A stretch of DNA of 64,000 nt from Nocardia otitidiscaviarum NBRC 14405 (GCF_000308635.1 NZ_BAGD01000084.1:21570-85569); one strand, 5' to 3'. Numbered from the stretch's first letter, positions 1 to 7,888 are shown. Numbers and translations are program-made. Notes: generated by a model from the letters alone, not told the origin.

Positions 1-597
1 AATCCGTTGCAGCTCTTCGGGTTCGTAGAAATCCATATGGCCGGTGAAGCCGAAGCGGTCGCGCAGCGGGCCGGTGAGCGCACCCGATCGCGTGGTCGCG
101 CCGACCAGGGTGAACGGTGCGATATCCAACGGAATCGACGTCGCCCCCGGACCTTTGCCGACCACCACGTCGACCCGGAAATCCTCCATGGCGAGGTAGA
201 GCATCTCCTCGGCCGGGCGGGCGATGCGGTGGATCTCGTCGATGAACAGCACATCGCCCTCGCCGAGATTGCTGAGCATGGCCGCCAGGTCGCCCGCGCG
301 TTCCAGGGCCGGGCCGGAGGTGATGCGCAGTGCCGAGCCCAGTTCCCCGGCGATGATCATCGCCATCGAGGTCTTACCCAAACCCGGTGGGCCGGAGAGC
401 AATACGTGATCCGGGGTGCCGCCGCGCCGTTTCGCGCCGCGCAGCACCAGGGCCAACTGCTCACGCACCCGGGGCTGACCGATGAAGTCATCCAGCGCTT
501 TCGGGCGCAGGCTGGCCTCGACCTCACCGTCGGTTTGCTGATAGCTCGCGCTGACCGGAGAGTCGCTGTCGTCGAATTCGTCGGAGTCGTCGAACAT
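1..597 (-). CDS. ruvB: RuvB Holliday junction helicase motor (partial, C-terminus off the left edge)
   Basis: Hexameric AAA+ ATPase that drives branch migration of Holliday junctions together with RuvA. The 199 visible residues hold a Walker A motif (GPPGLGKT, about residues 69-76), a Walker B motif (VLFIDE, about 116-121) and the sensor-1 segment GATTR (about 167-171), all typical of RuvB. An acidic N-terminal extension rich in Asp precedes the conserved SLRPK...DDFIGQ start, as is common in actinobacteria. The ATG lies 9 bases after the ruvA stop and has an AGGA-like ribosome binding site, so it is co-transcribed with ruvA. The winged-helix C-terminal domain is outside the window. Confidence 0.97.
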   Translation of the reverse strand, partial: MFDDSDEFDDSDSPVSASYQQTDGEVEASLRPKALDDFIGQPRVREQLALVLRGAKRRGGTPDHVLLSGPPGLGKTSMAMIIAGELGSALRITSGPALERAGDLAAMLSNLGEGDVLFIDEIHRIARPAEEMLYLAMEDFRVDVVVGKGPGATSIPLDIAPFTLVGATTRSGALTGPLRDRFGFTGHMDFYEPEELQRI

Positions 598-606
598 TCG
601 GGCGTC

Positions 607-1212
607 CTATCGGTTCTTTCCCAGCACACTCAGCGCCGCGCGCAGCGTATGCGAGGTGCCGAGATCGGGCTGCTCGGCCAGAATGGCGTCCACGGCGGGT
701 TCGGCCTGTTTGACTCCGAAACCCAGCCCGACGAGCGCCTCGACGACCTGCTCGCGTACCGGCGTGACCGTCGGCGCGGGACCCGATCCGGGCGGACCCG
801 ATTGCACCGGAACGAGATTCACCTTGTCGCGCAGTTCCACCACCATGCGCTCGGCCCCACGCTTGCCGATACCGGGCACCCGGGTGAGCGCGGCGACATT
901 GGATTCGGCCAGGGCCTTGCGCAGCGCCTCGGGTTCCAGCACGGCCAGCACCGCCATGGCGAGTTTCGGTCCCACGCCGGATACGGTCTGCAACAGGCCG
1001 AACAGTTCGCGCGCCTCGGTATCGGCGAAACCGAACAGCGTCATGGAATCCTCGCGCACGATCATGGCCGTGTAGAGCCGCGACTCCTCCCCGCGGGTGA
1101 GCGTGGCCAGCGTGGCGGGGGTGGCATTGAGCCGGTACCCGACCCCCGCGGCCTCCAGCACCACATGGTCGAGCCCGATCTCGAGCACCTCACCGCGTAC
1201 CGACGCGATCAC
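607..1212 (-). CDS. ruvA: RuvA Holliday junction recognition protein
   Basis: Tetrameric DNA-binding protein that holds four-way junctions and loads RuvB rings. The 201 residues fit the family length. The N-terminal OB-fold (IASVRGEVLEIG...GVGYRL) is followed by two helix-hairpin-helix motifs (LLQTVSGVGPKLAMAVL and LTRVPGIGKRGAERMV) and a C-terminal RuvB-binding domain ending LGKNR. I place the start at the GTG at 1212, where the conserved domain begins; upstream reading has no family similarity. That GTG overlaps by four bases (GTGA) the stop of a short frame interpreted here as the end of a decayed ruvC. Confidence 0.97.
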   Translation of the reverse strand: MIASVRGEVLEIGLDHVVLEAAGVGYRLNATPATLATLTRGEESRLYTAMIVREDSMTLFGFADTEARELFGLLQTVSGVGPKLAMAVLAVLEPEALRKALAESNVAALTRVPGIGKRGAERMVVELRDKVNLVPVQSGPPGSGPAPTVTPVREQVVEALVGLGFGVKQAEPAVDAILAEQPDLGTSHTLRAALSVLGKNR

Positions 1213-1295
1213 CCGGATACCGCCTTCCGTTGCCGGTCCAGCCTGTCCCTGTACAGCCGCCGCGCGGCCAGCCCGAGGATACGCGCCACCCCCAT
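1209..1295 (-). pseudogene. Possible ruvC remnant (28 codons)
   Basis: RuvC, the Holliday junction resolvase of about 190 residues, normally sits directly upstream of ruvA in mycolata. Here only a 28-codon frame remains. It begins ATGGGGGTGG (MGV, as in the RuvC N-terminus VMGVDPG) and soon reads ILGLA, then ARRLYRDRLDRQRKAVSG, which resembles my recollection of actinobacterial RuvC tails. Its TGA overlaps the ruvA GTG by four bases, the usual ruvC-ruvA coupling, and a LexA-type box lies just upstream. This suggests a large internal deletion that kept both ends. The catalytic acidic residues are absent. The assignment rests on position and weak end similarity, so it could also be chance. Confidence 0.5.
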
Positions 1296-1308
1296 CCACT
1301 CACCGCAC

Positions 1309-1324
1309 ACGAACAACTGTTCGA
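1309..1324 (-). promoter_or_regulatory. LexA/SOS box upstream of the ruv genes
   Basis: On the minus strand the site reads TCGAACAGTTGTTCGT, matching the Gram-positive and mycobacterial LexA consensus TCGAAC-N4-GTTCGA with a single mismatch at the last base. It lies 13 bases upstream of the ruvC-remnant ATG and about 97 bases upstream of ruvA. In M. tuberculosis the ruvCAB operon is LexA-controlled from a box in this place, so DNA-damage induction of ruvAB is likely retained. Confidence 0.8.
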
Positions 1325-1400
1325 GAGTCTAACGGACCGGCGCGGGCCACCCGCCGACCGACACGGGCACGCGTCCATCACGGCCGCGGCAACTCAGCCC

Positions 1401-1520
1401 GCGCCGCTCGGTTACTCAGGCCGCGCCGCTCAGTGACTCAGCCACGCCGCTCGGCAACGCAAGCCACACCGCTCGGCAACGCAAGCCGCGCCGCTCAGAA
1501 CTCAGGCCGCACCGCTCACT
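1401..1520. repeat. Tandem repeat, 21-22 bp unit, five copies plus a partial
   Basis: Five head-to-tail units start at 1401, 1423, 1444, 1466 and 1488, with a partial sixth at 1509. They share the core (G/A)C(G/A)CCGCTC followed by (G/A)(G/C)AAC(G/T)CA(A/G)GCC-like sequence. Units three and four differ at one base. The array fills the gap between the ruv SOS box and the macrodomain gene and overlaps that gene's last codons. It has the look of a minisatellite, with no unique spacers. Confidence 0.8.
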
Positions 1521-2020
1521 GCCGCGTCGAACGCCCGATACGCATCCTCGCTGAACAACACGAACCGCACTTCCCGCACGGACGTTCCGGCCGCGCGCAC
1601 GGTCTGCACCGCGATGCGCGCGCCGTCGTCCATGGGCCACCGGAATATCCCGGTCGACACCGCCGGAAAGGCCACCGACTCCGCGCCCAGCTCATCCGCG
1701 ACCCGCAGCGATTCGCGGTAGCAGGACGCCAGCACCGCCGACCGATCCTCACTCGCCGACCACACCGGCCCCACGGTGTGAATCACCCACCGCGCGGGCA
1801 ACTTTCCCGCCGTCGTCGCCACCGCCCGCCCCTGCGGCAGCCCCCGCCCGTACTTGGCCGCCCGCAATGCCCGGCACTCAGCCAGAATCTCCGGCCCACC
1901 CTTGCGATGAATGGCCCCGTCGACCCCGCCCCCACCCAGCAGCGACGAATTGGCCGCGTTCACCACCGCGTCCACCTCCTGCTCGGTGATATCGCCGCGC
2001 ACGATCAGCAGATCGACCAT
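1502..2020 (-). CDS. Macrodomain protein, probable O-acetyl-ADP-ribose deacetylase
   Basis: Small single-domain protein of 172 residues expected to bind ADP-ribose and hydrolyse ADP-ribosyl esters (O-acetyl-ADP-ribose, or mono-ADP-ribose on acidic residues). The sequence carries the family signatures: GDIT near the N-terminus, VVNAANSSLLGGGGVDGAIH (ligand-binding Asn and the glycine loop) and the phosphate-binding loop AVSTGIFRWP. The ATG at 2020 is preceded by GGAAG and gives a domain starting DLLIVRGDITEQEVDAVVNAAN. It is MacroD-like by these motifs. The last codons run into a tandem-repeat array. No partner ADP-ribosyltransferase gene is visible nearby, so this may be a stand-alone repair or detoxification enzyme. 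Confidence 0.9.
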   Translation of the reverse strand: MVDLLIVRGDITEQEVDAVVNAANSSLLGGGGVDGAIHRKGGPEILAECRALRAAKYGRGLPQGRAVATTAGKLPARWVIHTVGPVWSASEDRSAVLASCYRESLRVADELGAESVAFPAVSTGIFRWPMDDGARIAVQTVRAAGTSVREVRFVLFSEDAYRAFDAAVSGAA

Positions 2021-2041
2021 GCGGGCGATTCTTCCACGCGG

Positions 2042-2165
2042 CCGCACCGCTACGCGGCCGGAATTCCCGCACGGCTGGCGGCCACAGTTCCCGCACCGCT
2101 ACGCAGCGCGAACCCCCGCACCGCCACCCGGCGTGAACCCCCGCACCGCTACCCGGCGTGAACTC
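2042..2165. repeat. Tandem repeat, 24-25 bp unit, five copies
   Basis: Units start at 2042, 2067, 2091, 2116 and 2141, each opening CCGCAC(C/G)GC and closing GAA(T/C)(T/C)C or a variant (AGTTC in the second unit). A degenerate sixth begins at 2166. The last two units differ at two bases. The array sits between the end of a small-ORF operon and the start of the macrodomain gene, separating two minus-strand units. It is unrelated in core sequence to the array at 1401, though both contain CCGCACCGCT-like stretches. Confidence 0.8.
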
Positions 2166-2171
2166 CCGCCC

Positions 2172-2372
2172 CTACGCGGCAAGGATCATGAGCCGCGACC
2201 GGTTCGGCGACCGTCCGCGGGCCTCGCGGTCGAGCCGGGCTCGGATCTCCGCGACGGTACGCCCGGCTCCACGACGGACGGCGTGCTCGGCCCGGTGCGC
2301 GGTCGCCAATCGCCAACCGACCAGGATGCCCATTGCCGCGCCGAGTGCCAGATACGCGATCGCGCCGATCAT
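2172..2372 (-). CDS. Small single-pass membrane protein, unknown function
   Basis: A 66-residue frame starting at the ATG that overlaps the upstream stop (ATGA), which argues for translational coupling. Residues 1-20 (MIGAIAYLALGAAMGILVGW) form one predicted transmembrane helix; the rest is basic and probably cytoplasmic (repeated Arg, ending RSRLMILAA). I do not recognise a family. It is the third gene of a three-gene operon divergent from an HTH/DUF397 pair, and is followed at once by a tandem-repeat array. Confidence 0.55.
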   Translation of the reverse strand: MIGAIAYLALGAAMGILVGWRLATAHRAEHAVRRGAGRTVAEIRARLDREARGRSPNRSRLMILAA

Positions 2373-2584
2373 CTCGCCCACCTCGAACCATCGGAGTCGC
2401 CGACGGAGTCACGGCCGTCCACCGGGCGCTGTCCTTGGCTCAGCGCGGGCACCAAGGCGAGGAAGTAGCGCCGCGCGGCGCAGTCGTCGCCGCAGTCCCG
2501 GTGTCGCGCCAGCGCGCGTTGCGCCACCTCGAGGTTCAGGATCGGATGATCCGGAACCCGGTGAAAGATCGGATTGTCGCCCAT
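2369..2584 (-). CDS. Small hypothetical protein with Cys-x3-Cys motif
   Basis: Seventy-one residues starting MGDNPIFHRVPDHPIL. The ATG at 2584 is chosen because GGGGAG lies seven bases upstream; it also sits just after the stop of the preceding gene. The central stretch EVAQRALARHRDCGDDCAARRYFLALV has a paired cysteine that could bind metal. Similar small proteins commonly flank HTH/DUF397 modules in actinobacteria as far as I recall, but I cannot name the family. The C-terminus is polar and probably disordered. It overlaps the downstream small membrane gene by four bases. Confidence 0.55.
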   Translation of the reverse strand: MGDNPIFHRVPDHPILNLEVAQRALARHRDCGDDCAARRYFLALVPALSQGQRPVDGRDSVGDSDGSRWAR

Positions 2585-2588
2585 GTCG

Positions 2589-2789
2589 TCAGCTCCCCAC
2601 ATGCGGGGCATCGGCGGGCACCAGCTTGCCCGCCTCGATCAGCAGCCGCTTCGCCTGCGCCTTCGCCGGACACACCGAAACCGGACAACCTCTGTGGTCC
2701 TGCATGATTCGATGCGCGCGCGACGGCGTGAGCGTGGAATCCGGTACCGCGCTGTGCGCCACCGGGGAAGTTCGTGCATGGTCGGCCAC
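2589..2789 (-). CDS. Small Cys-containing hypothetical protein
   Basis: Sixty-six residues from the GTG at 2789 (VADHARTSPVAHSAVPDS...). The core HRIMQDHRGCPVSVCPAKAQAKRLLIEAGKLVPAD has a C-x4-C-x2-K arrangement that looks like a small helix-rich domain. The GAGGAG sequence lies directly against the GTG, so the exact start is uncertain; an ATG ten bases further on is in another frame and gives only an arginine-rich peptide. It is the first gene of a three-gene operon read away from the HTH regulator at 2987, with about 200 bases of shared promoter region. Confidence 0.5.
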   Translation of the reverse strand: MADHARTSPVAHSAVPDSTLTPSRAHRIMQDHRGCPVSVCPAKAQAKRLLIEAGKLVPADAPHVGS

Positions 2790-2986
2790 CTCCTCGGAAC
2801 TCTGGAATGCGTTAGGGCTCTGGAGAATCCCCTGACCTCGGCGAATGCCGTCAGTACACTCCGAATCACCGGGACTGCGCACCCCCGGACACGCGTTTCG
2901 GCCGAGAAAGCGCGGCATTTCCACCCAGCACGCTTCCACGGCAGAGCTTTCCAGAATTGGGTTAATCCGATAGCGAGGCAAACGAA

Positions 2987-3874
2987 ATGCTGACCGGATC
3001 CACACTCGCCCGCCGCGCGCTGGGACGCGAACTCAAGCGCCTGCGCGAGGCCCACGGCATGAACCAGTCCGCCGCCGGGCGGGTGATCGGAGTGTCGCCC
3101 CAGACCATCGGGCGTATGGAGGACGGACTACCGACAAAGGTGTCGGACCTGTACATGAACGCCCTGTGCGACGCGTACGAGGCAACCGCGACCGAACGGA
3201 CGACGCTGTTGGAGCTGGCCTACGAGGTTCGGACCACCCGCAAGTCCGGTGGTGGCTGGTGGCGCGCGTACGTCGATGAAATGCGCGTCGGCTTCGACCA
3301 CTACATGAGCTTGGAGGAATCGGCACGGAAGCTGAGCATCTGGAAGACAGCCGTCGTTCCGGGTCTCCTCCAAACCGCCGAATACCGCCGTTCGATCGAA
3401 TGGACGGAGCACCCCGATATGCCGTCCGAACAGGTCGAGAAGCGCATCGAGATAGCCATGAGAAGACAGAATCGGCTCGACGAGAGCGGCTTCGCGGTCG
3501 ACGCCATACTGTGGGAAGCCGTCCTCCGCGACCAGATCGGCGGACCAGAGGTGATGGCGGATCAACTGCGCAGGCTTTGGGAAGTCTCGCAACTGCCGAA
3601 CGTTTCGGTCCGCGCCGTCCCATTCAGCGCCCCACGGCACCTCGGCTCCTGCGTGGGATCTTTTGTGCTGCTGGAGTTCCCGAAGCTCTCAGCGTCCGGA
3701 TTGACGGGACCGCCAGTGGTATTCGTGGAAGAATACGCGGGAGACCTCTACCTGGAACGCGAGGCCGAAGTGAGGCGCTACCGCGACGCGTTCGCCGAGA
3801 TCGGCCGAGCCGCAGTGGACGAGGATGCGACCAGACAGCTGATCCTGTCGATAGCGAAGGAGAACGCAGGGTGA
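2987..3874 (+). CDS. XRE-family HTH regulator with DUF5753 (Scr1 type)
   Basis: Regulator of 295 residues. An N-terminal helix-turn-helix (about 13-65: LGRELKRLREAHGMNQSAAGRVIGVSPQTIGRMEDG) is followed by a long domain of the DUF5753 type (GFDHYMSLEESARKLSIWKTAVVPGLLQTAEYRRSI...). This is the classic Streptomyces/Nocardia arrangement in which the HTH protein pairs with a small DUF397 protein encoded directly downstream. Here the two genes overlap by four bases (GTGA). These pairs have been proposed to act as regulator and antagonist; their targets are mostly unknown. The divergent three-gene small-ORF operon is the obvious candidate target here. Base composition is less GC-rich than the flanking backbone, which fits acquisition. 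Confidence 0.9.
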   Translation: MLTGSTLARRALGRELKRLREAHGMNQSAAGRVIGVSPQTIGRMEDGLPTKVSDLYMNALCDAYEATATERTTLLELAYEVRTTRKSGGGWWRAYVDEMRVGFDHYMSLEESARKLSIWKTAVVPGLLQTAEYRRSIEWTEHPDMPSEQVEKRIEIAMRRQNRLDESGFAVDAILWEAVLRDQIGGPEVMADQLRRLWEVSQLPNVSVRAVPFSAPRHLGSCVGSFVLLEFPKLSASGLTGPPVVFVEEYAGDLYLEREAEVRRYRDAFAEIGRAAVDEDATRQLILSIAKENAG

Positions 3875-4080
3875 AGATCGATCCAGCACAGGCGAAGTGG
3901 TTCAAGTCCAGCCACAGCACATCCGGCGGTGAATGCGTCGAGGCCGCGCACCTGCACGGCGGCATGGTCGGCGTGCGAGATTCCACCTTGGGCACCGAGA
4001 GTCCCGTCCTGCTGTTCGACGGACCAGCTTGGGACGCGTTCACCGATTCCGTTCGAGCCGGGGGCTTCGATCACGCGTAA
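3871..4080 (+). CDS. DUF397 domain protein
   Basis: Sixty-nine residues, the whole of one DUF397 domain: WFKSSHSTSGGECVEAA..., then GVRDST, then PVLLFDGPAWDAFTDSVRAGGF. The GTG start overlaps the stop of the HTH/DUF5753 gene. In such pairs the small protein is thought to bind the HTH partner. It ends seven bases before the end of a convergent lipoprotein gene, so no terminator fits between them. Confidence 0.9.
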   Translation: MKIDPAQAKWFKSSHSTSGGECVEAAHLHGGMVGVRDSTLGTESPVLLFDGPAWDAFTDSVRAGGFDHA

Positions 4081-4087
4081 CACCGGA

Positions 4088-4882
4088 TCAAAGCCGATAC
4101 CGGGACCATCCGGGGTAGGCGGGCAAGGTTTCCGGCGGTTCGTCGGTTGTCACGGTCGTGCGTTCGACTGGTGCGTCGGGATCAATGGTCGCTATCCAGG
4201 GCGCACACCGTTCATTGTGGGAATCACCGGTCGGATTCAGATTGACTGTCCACCCGCGAAATAGGTTGTCCTCCGGTGCCTGCCACACGGGAGGACTGGC
4301 AGGAACCGATAGGGGGGCTGCGGTCGTCGTCGCGGTGGGCTTCGACGGGTCCGTATTCGGCGGACGGTAGTCCAGATCATTGCTGATGAAGGTTATCGTT
4401 TGCAGATTACCGGTGCGGCTGCGGGAAGAATTGTACTTGCCGTCACGCTCCCGAGCGTAATCTTTGAACGATTCGCAGACGTACGAGATGAATCCCGTGT
4501 CTGTAGGGACTATTTCGAGAATGTGCCGGTACAGCGTTCCGTAAATCATGGTGCCGCGACTTGCTGTCACGCGGAAGTAGAGATCCCGTATCCGGTCGTC
4601 GGTTACAGCCTCGTCGAACCCCGGATACGAGTTCTCCACCCCTGCTTTCGTCGCTACTTCGAGGGCTTCCTCAGCGGCGCGGGTGAGGGTGGGAAACGAG
4701 TCGAACAGGTCGATTCCGGGGTCGGCGGACCAGATCACCGTGGCATTCAGTACCTCCGCAGGCGGTGTATACGCCTGTGTGCCCGGTCCGATCGGCGCAT
4801 CGGTTTCGCTCCCGGTGCAGGCAGCTGCCAGGAACGCCGTGACCACGATAGACACAGCGCGAGGATACGCACTTCTCGTCAT
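4088..4882 (-). CDS. Secreted lipoprotein, unknown function
   Basis: A 264-residue protein with a lipoprotein signal: basic N-terminus, hydrophobic stretch and lipobox LAAAC (ISIVVTAFLAAAC-type region), so it should be anchored outside the cytoplasmic membrane. The mature part has no domain I recognise; a Thr/Pro/Ala-rich linker (DPSKPTATTTAAPLSVPASPP) divides it and the C-terminal part has a lone Cys. The ATG at 4882 has GGAGG eight bases upstream and overlaps the stop of the preceding gene (ATGA), so it is translated in the EspC-like operon. Base composition is visibly lower in GC than the backbone, suggesting horizontal origin. Confidence 0.75.
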   Translation of the reverse strand: MTRSAYPRAVSIVVTAFLAAACTGSETDAPIGPGTQAYTPPAEVLNATVIWSADPGIDLFDSFPTLTRAAEEALEVATKAGVENSYPGFDEAVTDDRIRDLYFRVTASRGTMIYGTLYRHILEIVPTDTGFISYVCESFKDYARERDGKYNSSRSRTGNLQTITFISNDLDYRPPNTDPSKPTATTTAAPLSVPASPPVWQAPEDNLFRGWTVNLNPTGDSHNERCAPWIATIDPDAPVERTTVTTDEPPETLPAYPGWSRYRL

Positions 4883-7493
4883 TCCCGGTGCCTCCATTGG
4901 TTGTACCTGTCAGAGCTCGCGCCGCCGTTCTTCAGCACGCTCTCGAGGGCCACAGTGTTGCTACTATTGCCTCTGTACAGCACCTCACGATCGTTGATCA
5001 GCGCTGCCTCGGTGACCGCGTCGGTGTAGTCGGTCTTGTTCGTCAAACCGGCATTCTCCAAAATCCTCGGCAACGCGTTATATCCCGCATTCACCACGCG
5101 CGCAACCTCATCATTGTTTGCCGCGTTCGTCTCCGCACTCAATTGCACGTAGGTCTTGAGTGTTCCATCGGCGTTGCGGAATACCTCTGGTACCGTCGCG
5201 GGGTCGATATGCCCACCGTTGACGAGCCCCTGCATCATGGCGTACATGCGGTTGTTCGCATCGCCGATCTCGGCCGGGTTGTAGTTCTTGAATTCCTCCC
5301 CATCCGCGCTCTGAATCCCGACCTCCGGGAACGGATTCACGAATGTCCCGTCCACCGAGATGATGTCGTTCTTGAAGAACTCCGTTACCGCCGCCGCACC
5401 CGCATATCCGGGGCCGAATCCACCGAGCGCGATCTGTGCGGCGGTGTAGGCGGCGGCGTACTTCTGCTGTTTGGTGGTATCGGCGTCTTGGGCGTTGAGC
5501 TGCCGGTCGGCGATCTCGGCTTCCATACCGGCGTTGACCAGCCAGCGCAGATCACCGGACTGGGTGCCGAGCAGGTGGTTTTCCTCGCCGTTGGCGTAGC
5601 GGTCGGCGTAGATGCCGTCTATGCGTTCAGCTTCGGCCAGCGCGGCGCTGTTGATGATGGTGGCCGCCTCGGGGTCGCTGTTCAGGATGCTGACCACCCG
5701 CGTGGCCTCGACCGGCCCGCCGAGCGGGCCGAATCCGGCGGTGTTCTTCAGATCGTCATTGGCGTCGACAAGATCGAGGGTGTACGGGGCGAGCGCGGCG
5801 GCCAATGCCTTGGTGGCGACCGGGTTCACCTCCCCGAGCGACTGCCCGTCATGGCCGGGCATATCGAGCCAGTTCTCGTACAGGTTCGTGCCGTTCGCTC
5901 CCGACTCGGTGGTGGAGAGCAGCTGCGCCAGGCCGTACGCCGCTTCACCGGCCCGCTCCGCGCGTTCGACCTGCGCCGGGTTGTCGGGGTCGGTGATGCG
6001 CGCGTCCTCGTTGGTCCAGGTGAACATCTCCGACAGCGCCGCGCCGTCGTCGCTCCACCCGTGCTGGAGCAGCGGCACGATCACATCGTCGCGGTGGTAG
6101 CCGTCGTATGCCTGCCCGGGGGTGTCCTTGCCGAACAGCTCCTCCGGGCCGTTGCCGGTGAGCAGTGCGTAATTGGCCTCGTCGCTGCGGGTTCCGGCAC
6201 TGACGAAGTTCTGGATCGTCTGCTCACCGGCCCCGTCGTAACTGCCACCGCCGGACCAGGCGTCGGCCAGACCCGCCAGGTGCGCGCCCTGGCGGGTCAG
6301 CTCCATGCCGAACCGCTGCCCGGGTTCGTTGCCTTCCCCGGCCGCATCGACCAGACTGGCGAACCGCCCCAGGTCGCGTTGATAGTCCGGGCTCGCGCCG
6401 CTGTTCCCGCCGAACAGCCCGCCGGTCCGGTAGTCGTCGGGCACCTCGCGGGTATTGCCGTCCGGTGTGTCCAGGCCCGGCCGGGTGCCGACCAGCTCAC
6501 GAATCTCAGGGGGCAGCCGATCGTATCCACCGCGCACCACTCCCGAGGGCCGCACACCGTCACGCACGACGACCTTGTCGTTCGACAGCGTCATCAGACC
6601 GTTGGCGAGGTTCTCGCGCAGCTGTATCGCCTGCGGAGAACCGTTGCTCTCCAATTGCGTTGCGAACTCGAGCAACCCGTCACGCCCGGCGCTGGCGTAG
6701 AACTCGGTCAGATATGCCATGGACGACAACGGGACGGTGACTTCCTGACCGATGGCGAGCGCTTCGAGCTGGTCCGGGGTCAGGCCCGTCTCGGCGAGCC
6801 GCGCCGCGATGCGCTGCATCTGGGCATCGGTCGCGGTGCCGTCCGCGATGGCGATACCGTCCTCCCGGCCGGTCTCGTACCCCAGCTCGGAATCATCGAC
6901 CAATCCGCCTTCGGGCAGCGGGGAATTGATTCCGTCACCGAAGTAGATGCCGCGATCACGCGCCTCCCCGGACGCGGCGACGATCTTCTGCGCTTCCTCC
7001 ATGGCGGCATCGCGCAGCGACAGCAGCGCCGTGCGTATGGCGTCCTGATGGAACTTGCAGTTGTCGCGGATCTGCTTGGCCTGCTCATCGGTCACGCCCT
7101 CGGGCTTGGTCGCTCCGACCAACCAGGAATCATTGACCGTATAGGTTTCCCCCGCGACCGCGCCCGCCGGGTCTTCGGCGTCGGCGACCTTGTTCAGCAG
7201 ATTCTCGCGTTCATTGTGCAATCGGGTGTCGGCGGCCCGCAGTGCGGTGACGACGTCGTCGACCTCATCACCGACCTTCAGGCTTTCCCGGTGCTCCTCG
7301 CCGACTCGGTTGTAGGCGGCATCATGTGCGTTACCCGCCCAACTGCCGTTCAGGTTCGCGAAGTGTTCGGCATCGATCCCGACAACTCGCCGTACGTCTT
7401 CGCCGCCGCCTCGATCGTCGCCGCCAGGTCCGACAGCGCGCTGGTACGCCATGCGGTGACGTTCGCCCGGGTCAGGTTCCATTCCTGGGCCAT
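4879..7493 (-). CDS. Large EspC-associated alanine-rich protein (TPR-repeat-region type), apparently frameshifted near 7380
   Basis: The long open stretch encodes about 833 helix-rich residues of the kind annotated in Nocardia as TPR repeat region-containing proteins next to EspC-like genes. The expected N-terminus lies in another frame: ATG at 7493, overlapping the EspC-like stop by one base, reads MAQEWNLTRANVTAWRTS...AAAKTYGELSG and then stops at 7350. The long frame picks up in register at GIDAEHFANLNGSW. Adding one base at about 7377-7380 would join them into a protein of about 871 residues. The upstream ATG at 7482 in the long frame gives a Gly/Arg-rich nonsense start. This is either a real inactivating deletion or a sequencing error. 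It could be a type VII-secreted or secretion-associated protein. Confidence 0.75.
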
Positions 7494-7816
7494 CAGCCGT
7501 TGTCCGCCGCCCGGAAGTCGAATCCGGCCATCAGCTCCACGAACTCGCCCTCGGACACCGTCTCGGCGGCGTTGTACACACCGGTGGCCTGGTCGATCGC
7601 GGAACCGATCCGCCCGATCCGCTCGGCCACCCGATACCAGGCGCGTTCGATGTTCTCGGTCGCCAGGTCGGCGGTGTCACCGAGCGCCGTACCCGGCAAT
7701 GCGGCACCGACGGACTCCGCGAACGATCGGACATCGATGCCGTCGATCGCGACCTTCACCCCCGCCAGTGTTGTGGCCAAGGTCCTCAGCTGATCGATAT
7801 CGGCCTGCACCAACAT
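7493..7816 (-). CDS. EspC-like ESX secretion-associated protein
   Basis: A 107-residue helical protein of the EspC/type VII secretion-associated kind: MLVQADIDQLRTLATTLAGVKVAIDGIDV at the start, then a second helix with an aromatic-plus-charged pair (ENIERAWYRVAERI). It resembles small substrates or chaperone partners exported by diderm ESX systems. No ESX core genes (EccA-E, MycP) are in the window. It sits 72 bases after a small gene and overlaps the next, larger gene by one base (TGATG), giving a conserved small-plus-large pair. A GGAGGGGGG sequence precedes the ATG. Confidence 0.75.
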   Translation of the reverse strand: MLVQADIDQLRTLATTLAGVKVAIDGIDVRSFAESVGAALPGTALGDTADLATENIERAWYRVAERIGRIGSAIDQATGVYNAAETVSEGEFVELMAGFDFRAADNG

Positions 7817-7888
7817 TGGTCATCCCCCCTCCCGCAGCGCACGGACTTCAGTCGGATTCCAAGGCCCGATCGTACGACAGCACGCGAT

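Noticed and set aside
1401..2165. Repeat arrays that might be CRISPR
   Set aside because: Units are head to tail with no unique spacers, too short and degenerate, and no cas genes are present.
2172..4080. HTH/DUF397 plus small ORFs as a classical toxin-antitoxin pair
   Set aside because: The HTH protein is full length with a DUF5753 domain and none of the small ORFs resembles a known toxin; kept only as a possible module.
7370..7395. Programmed -1 frameshift in the EspC-partner gene
   Set aside because: The shift region reads GAGTTGTCGGGATCG with no X-XXY-YYZ slippery heptamer and no evident downstream pseudoknot, so an indel is more likely.
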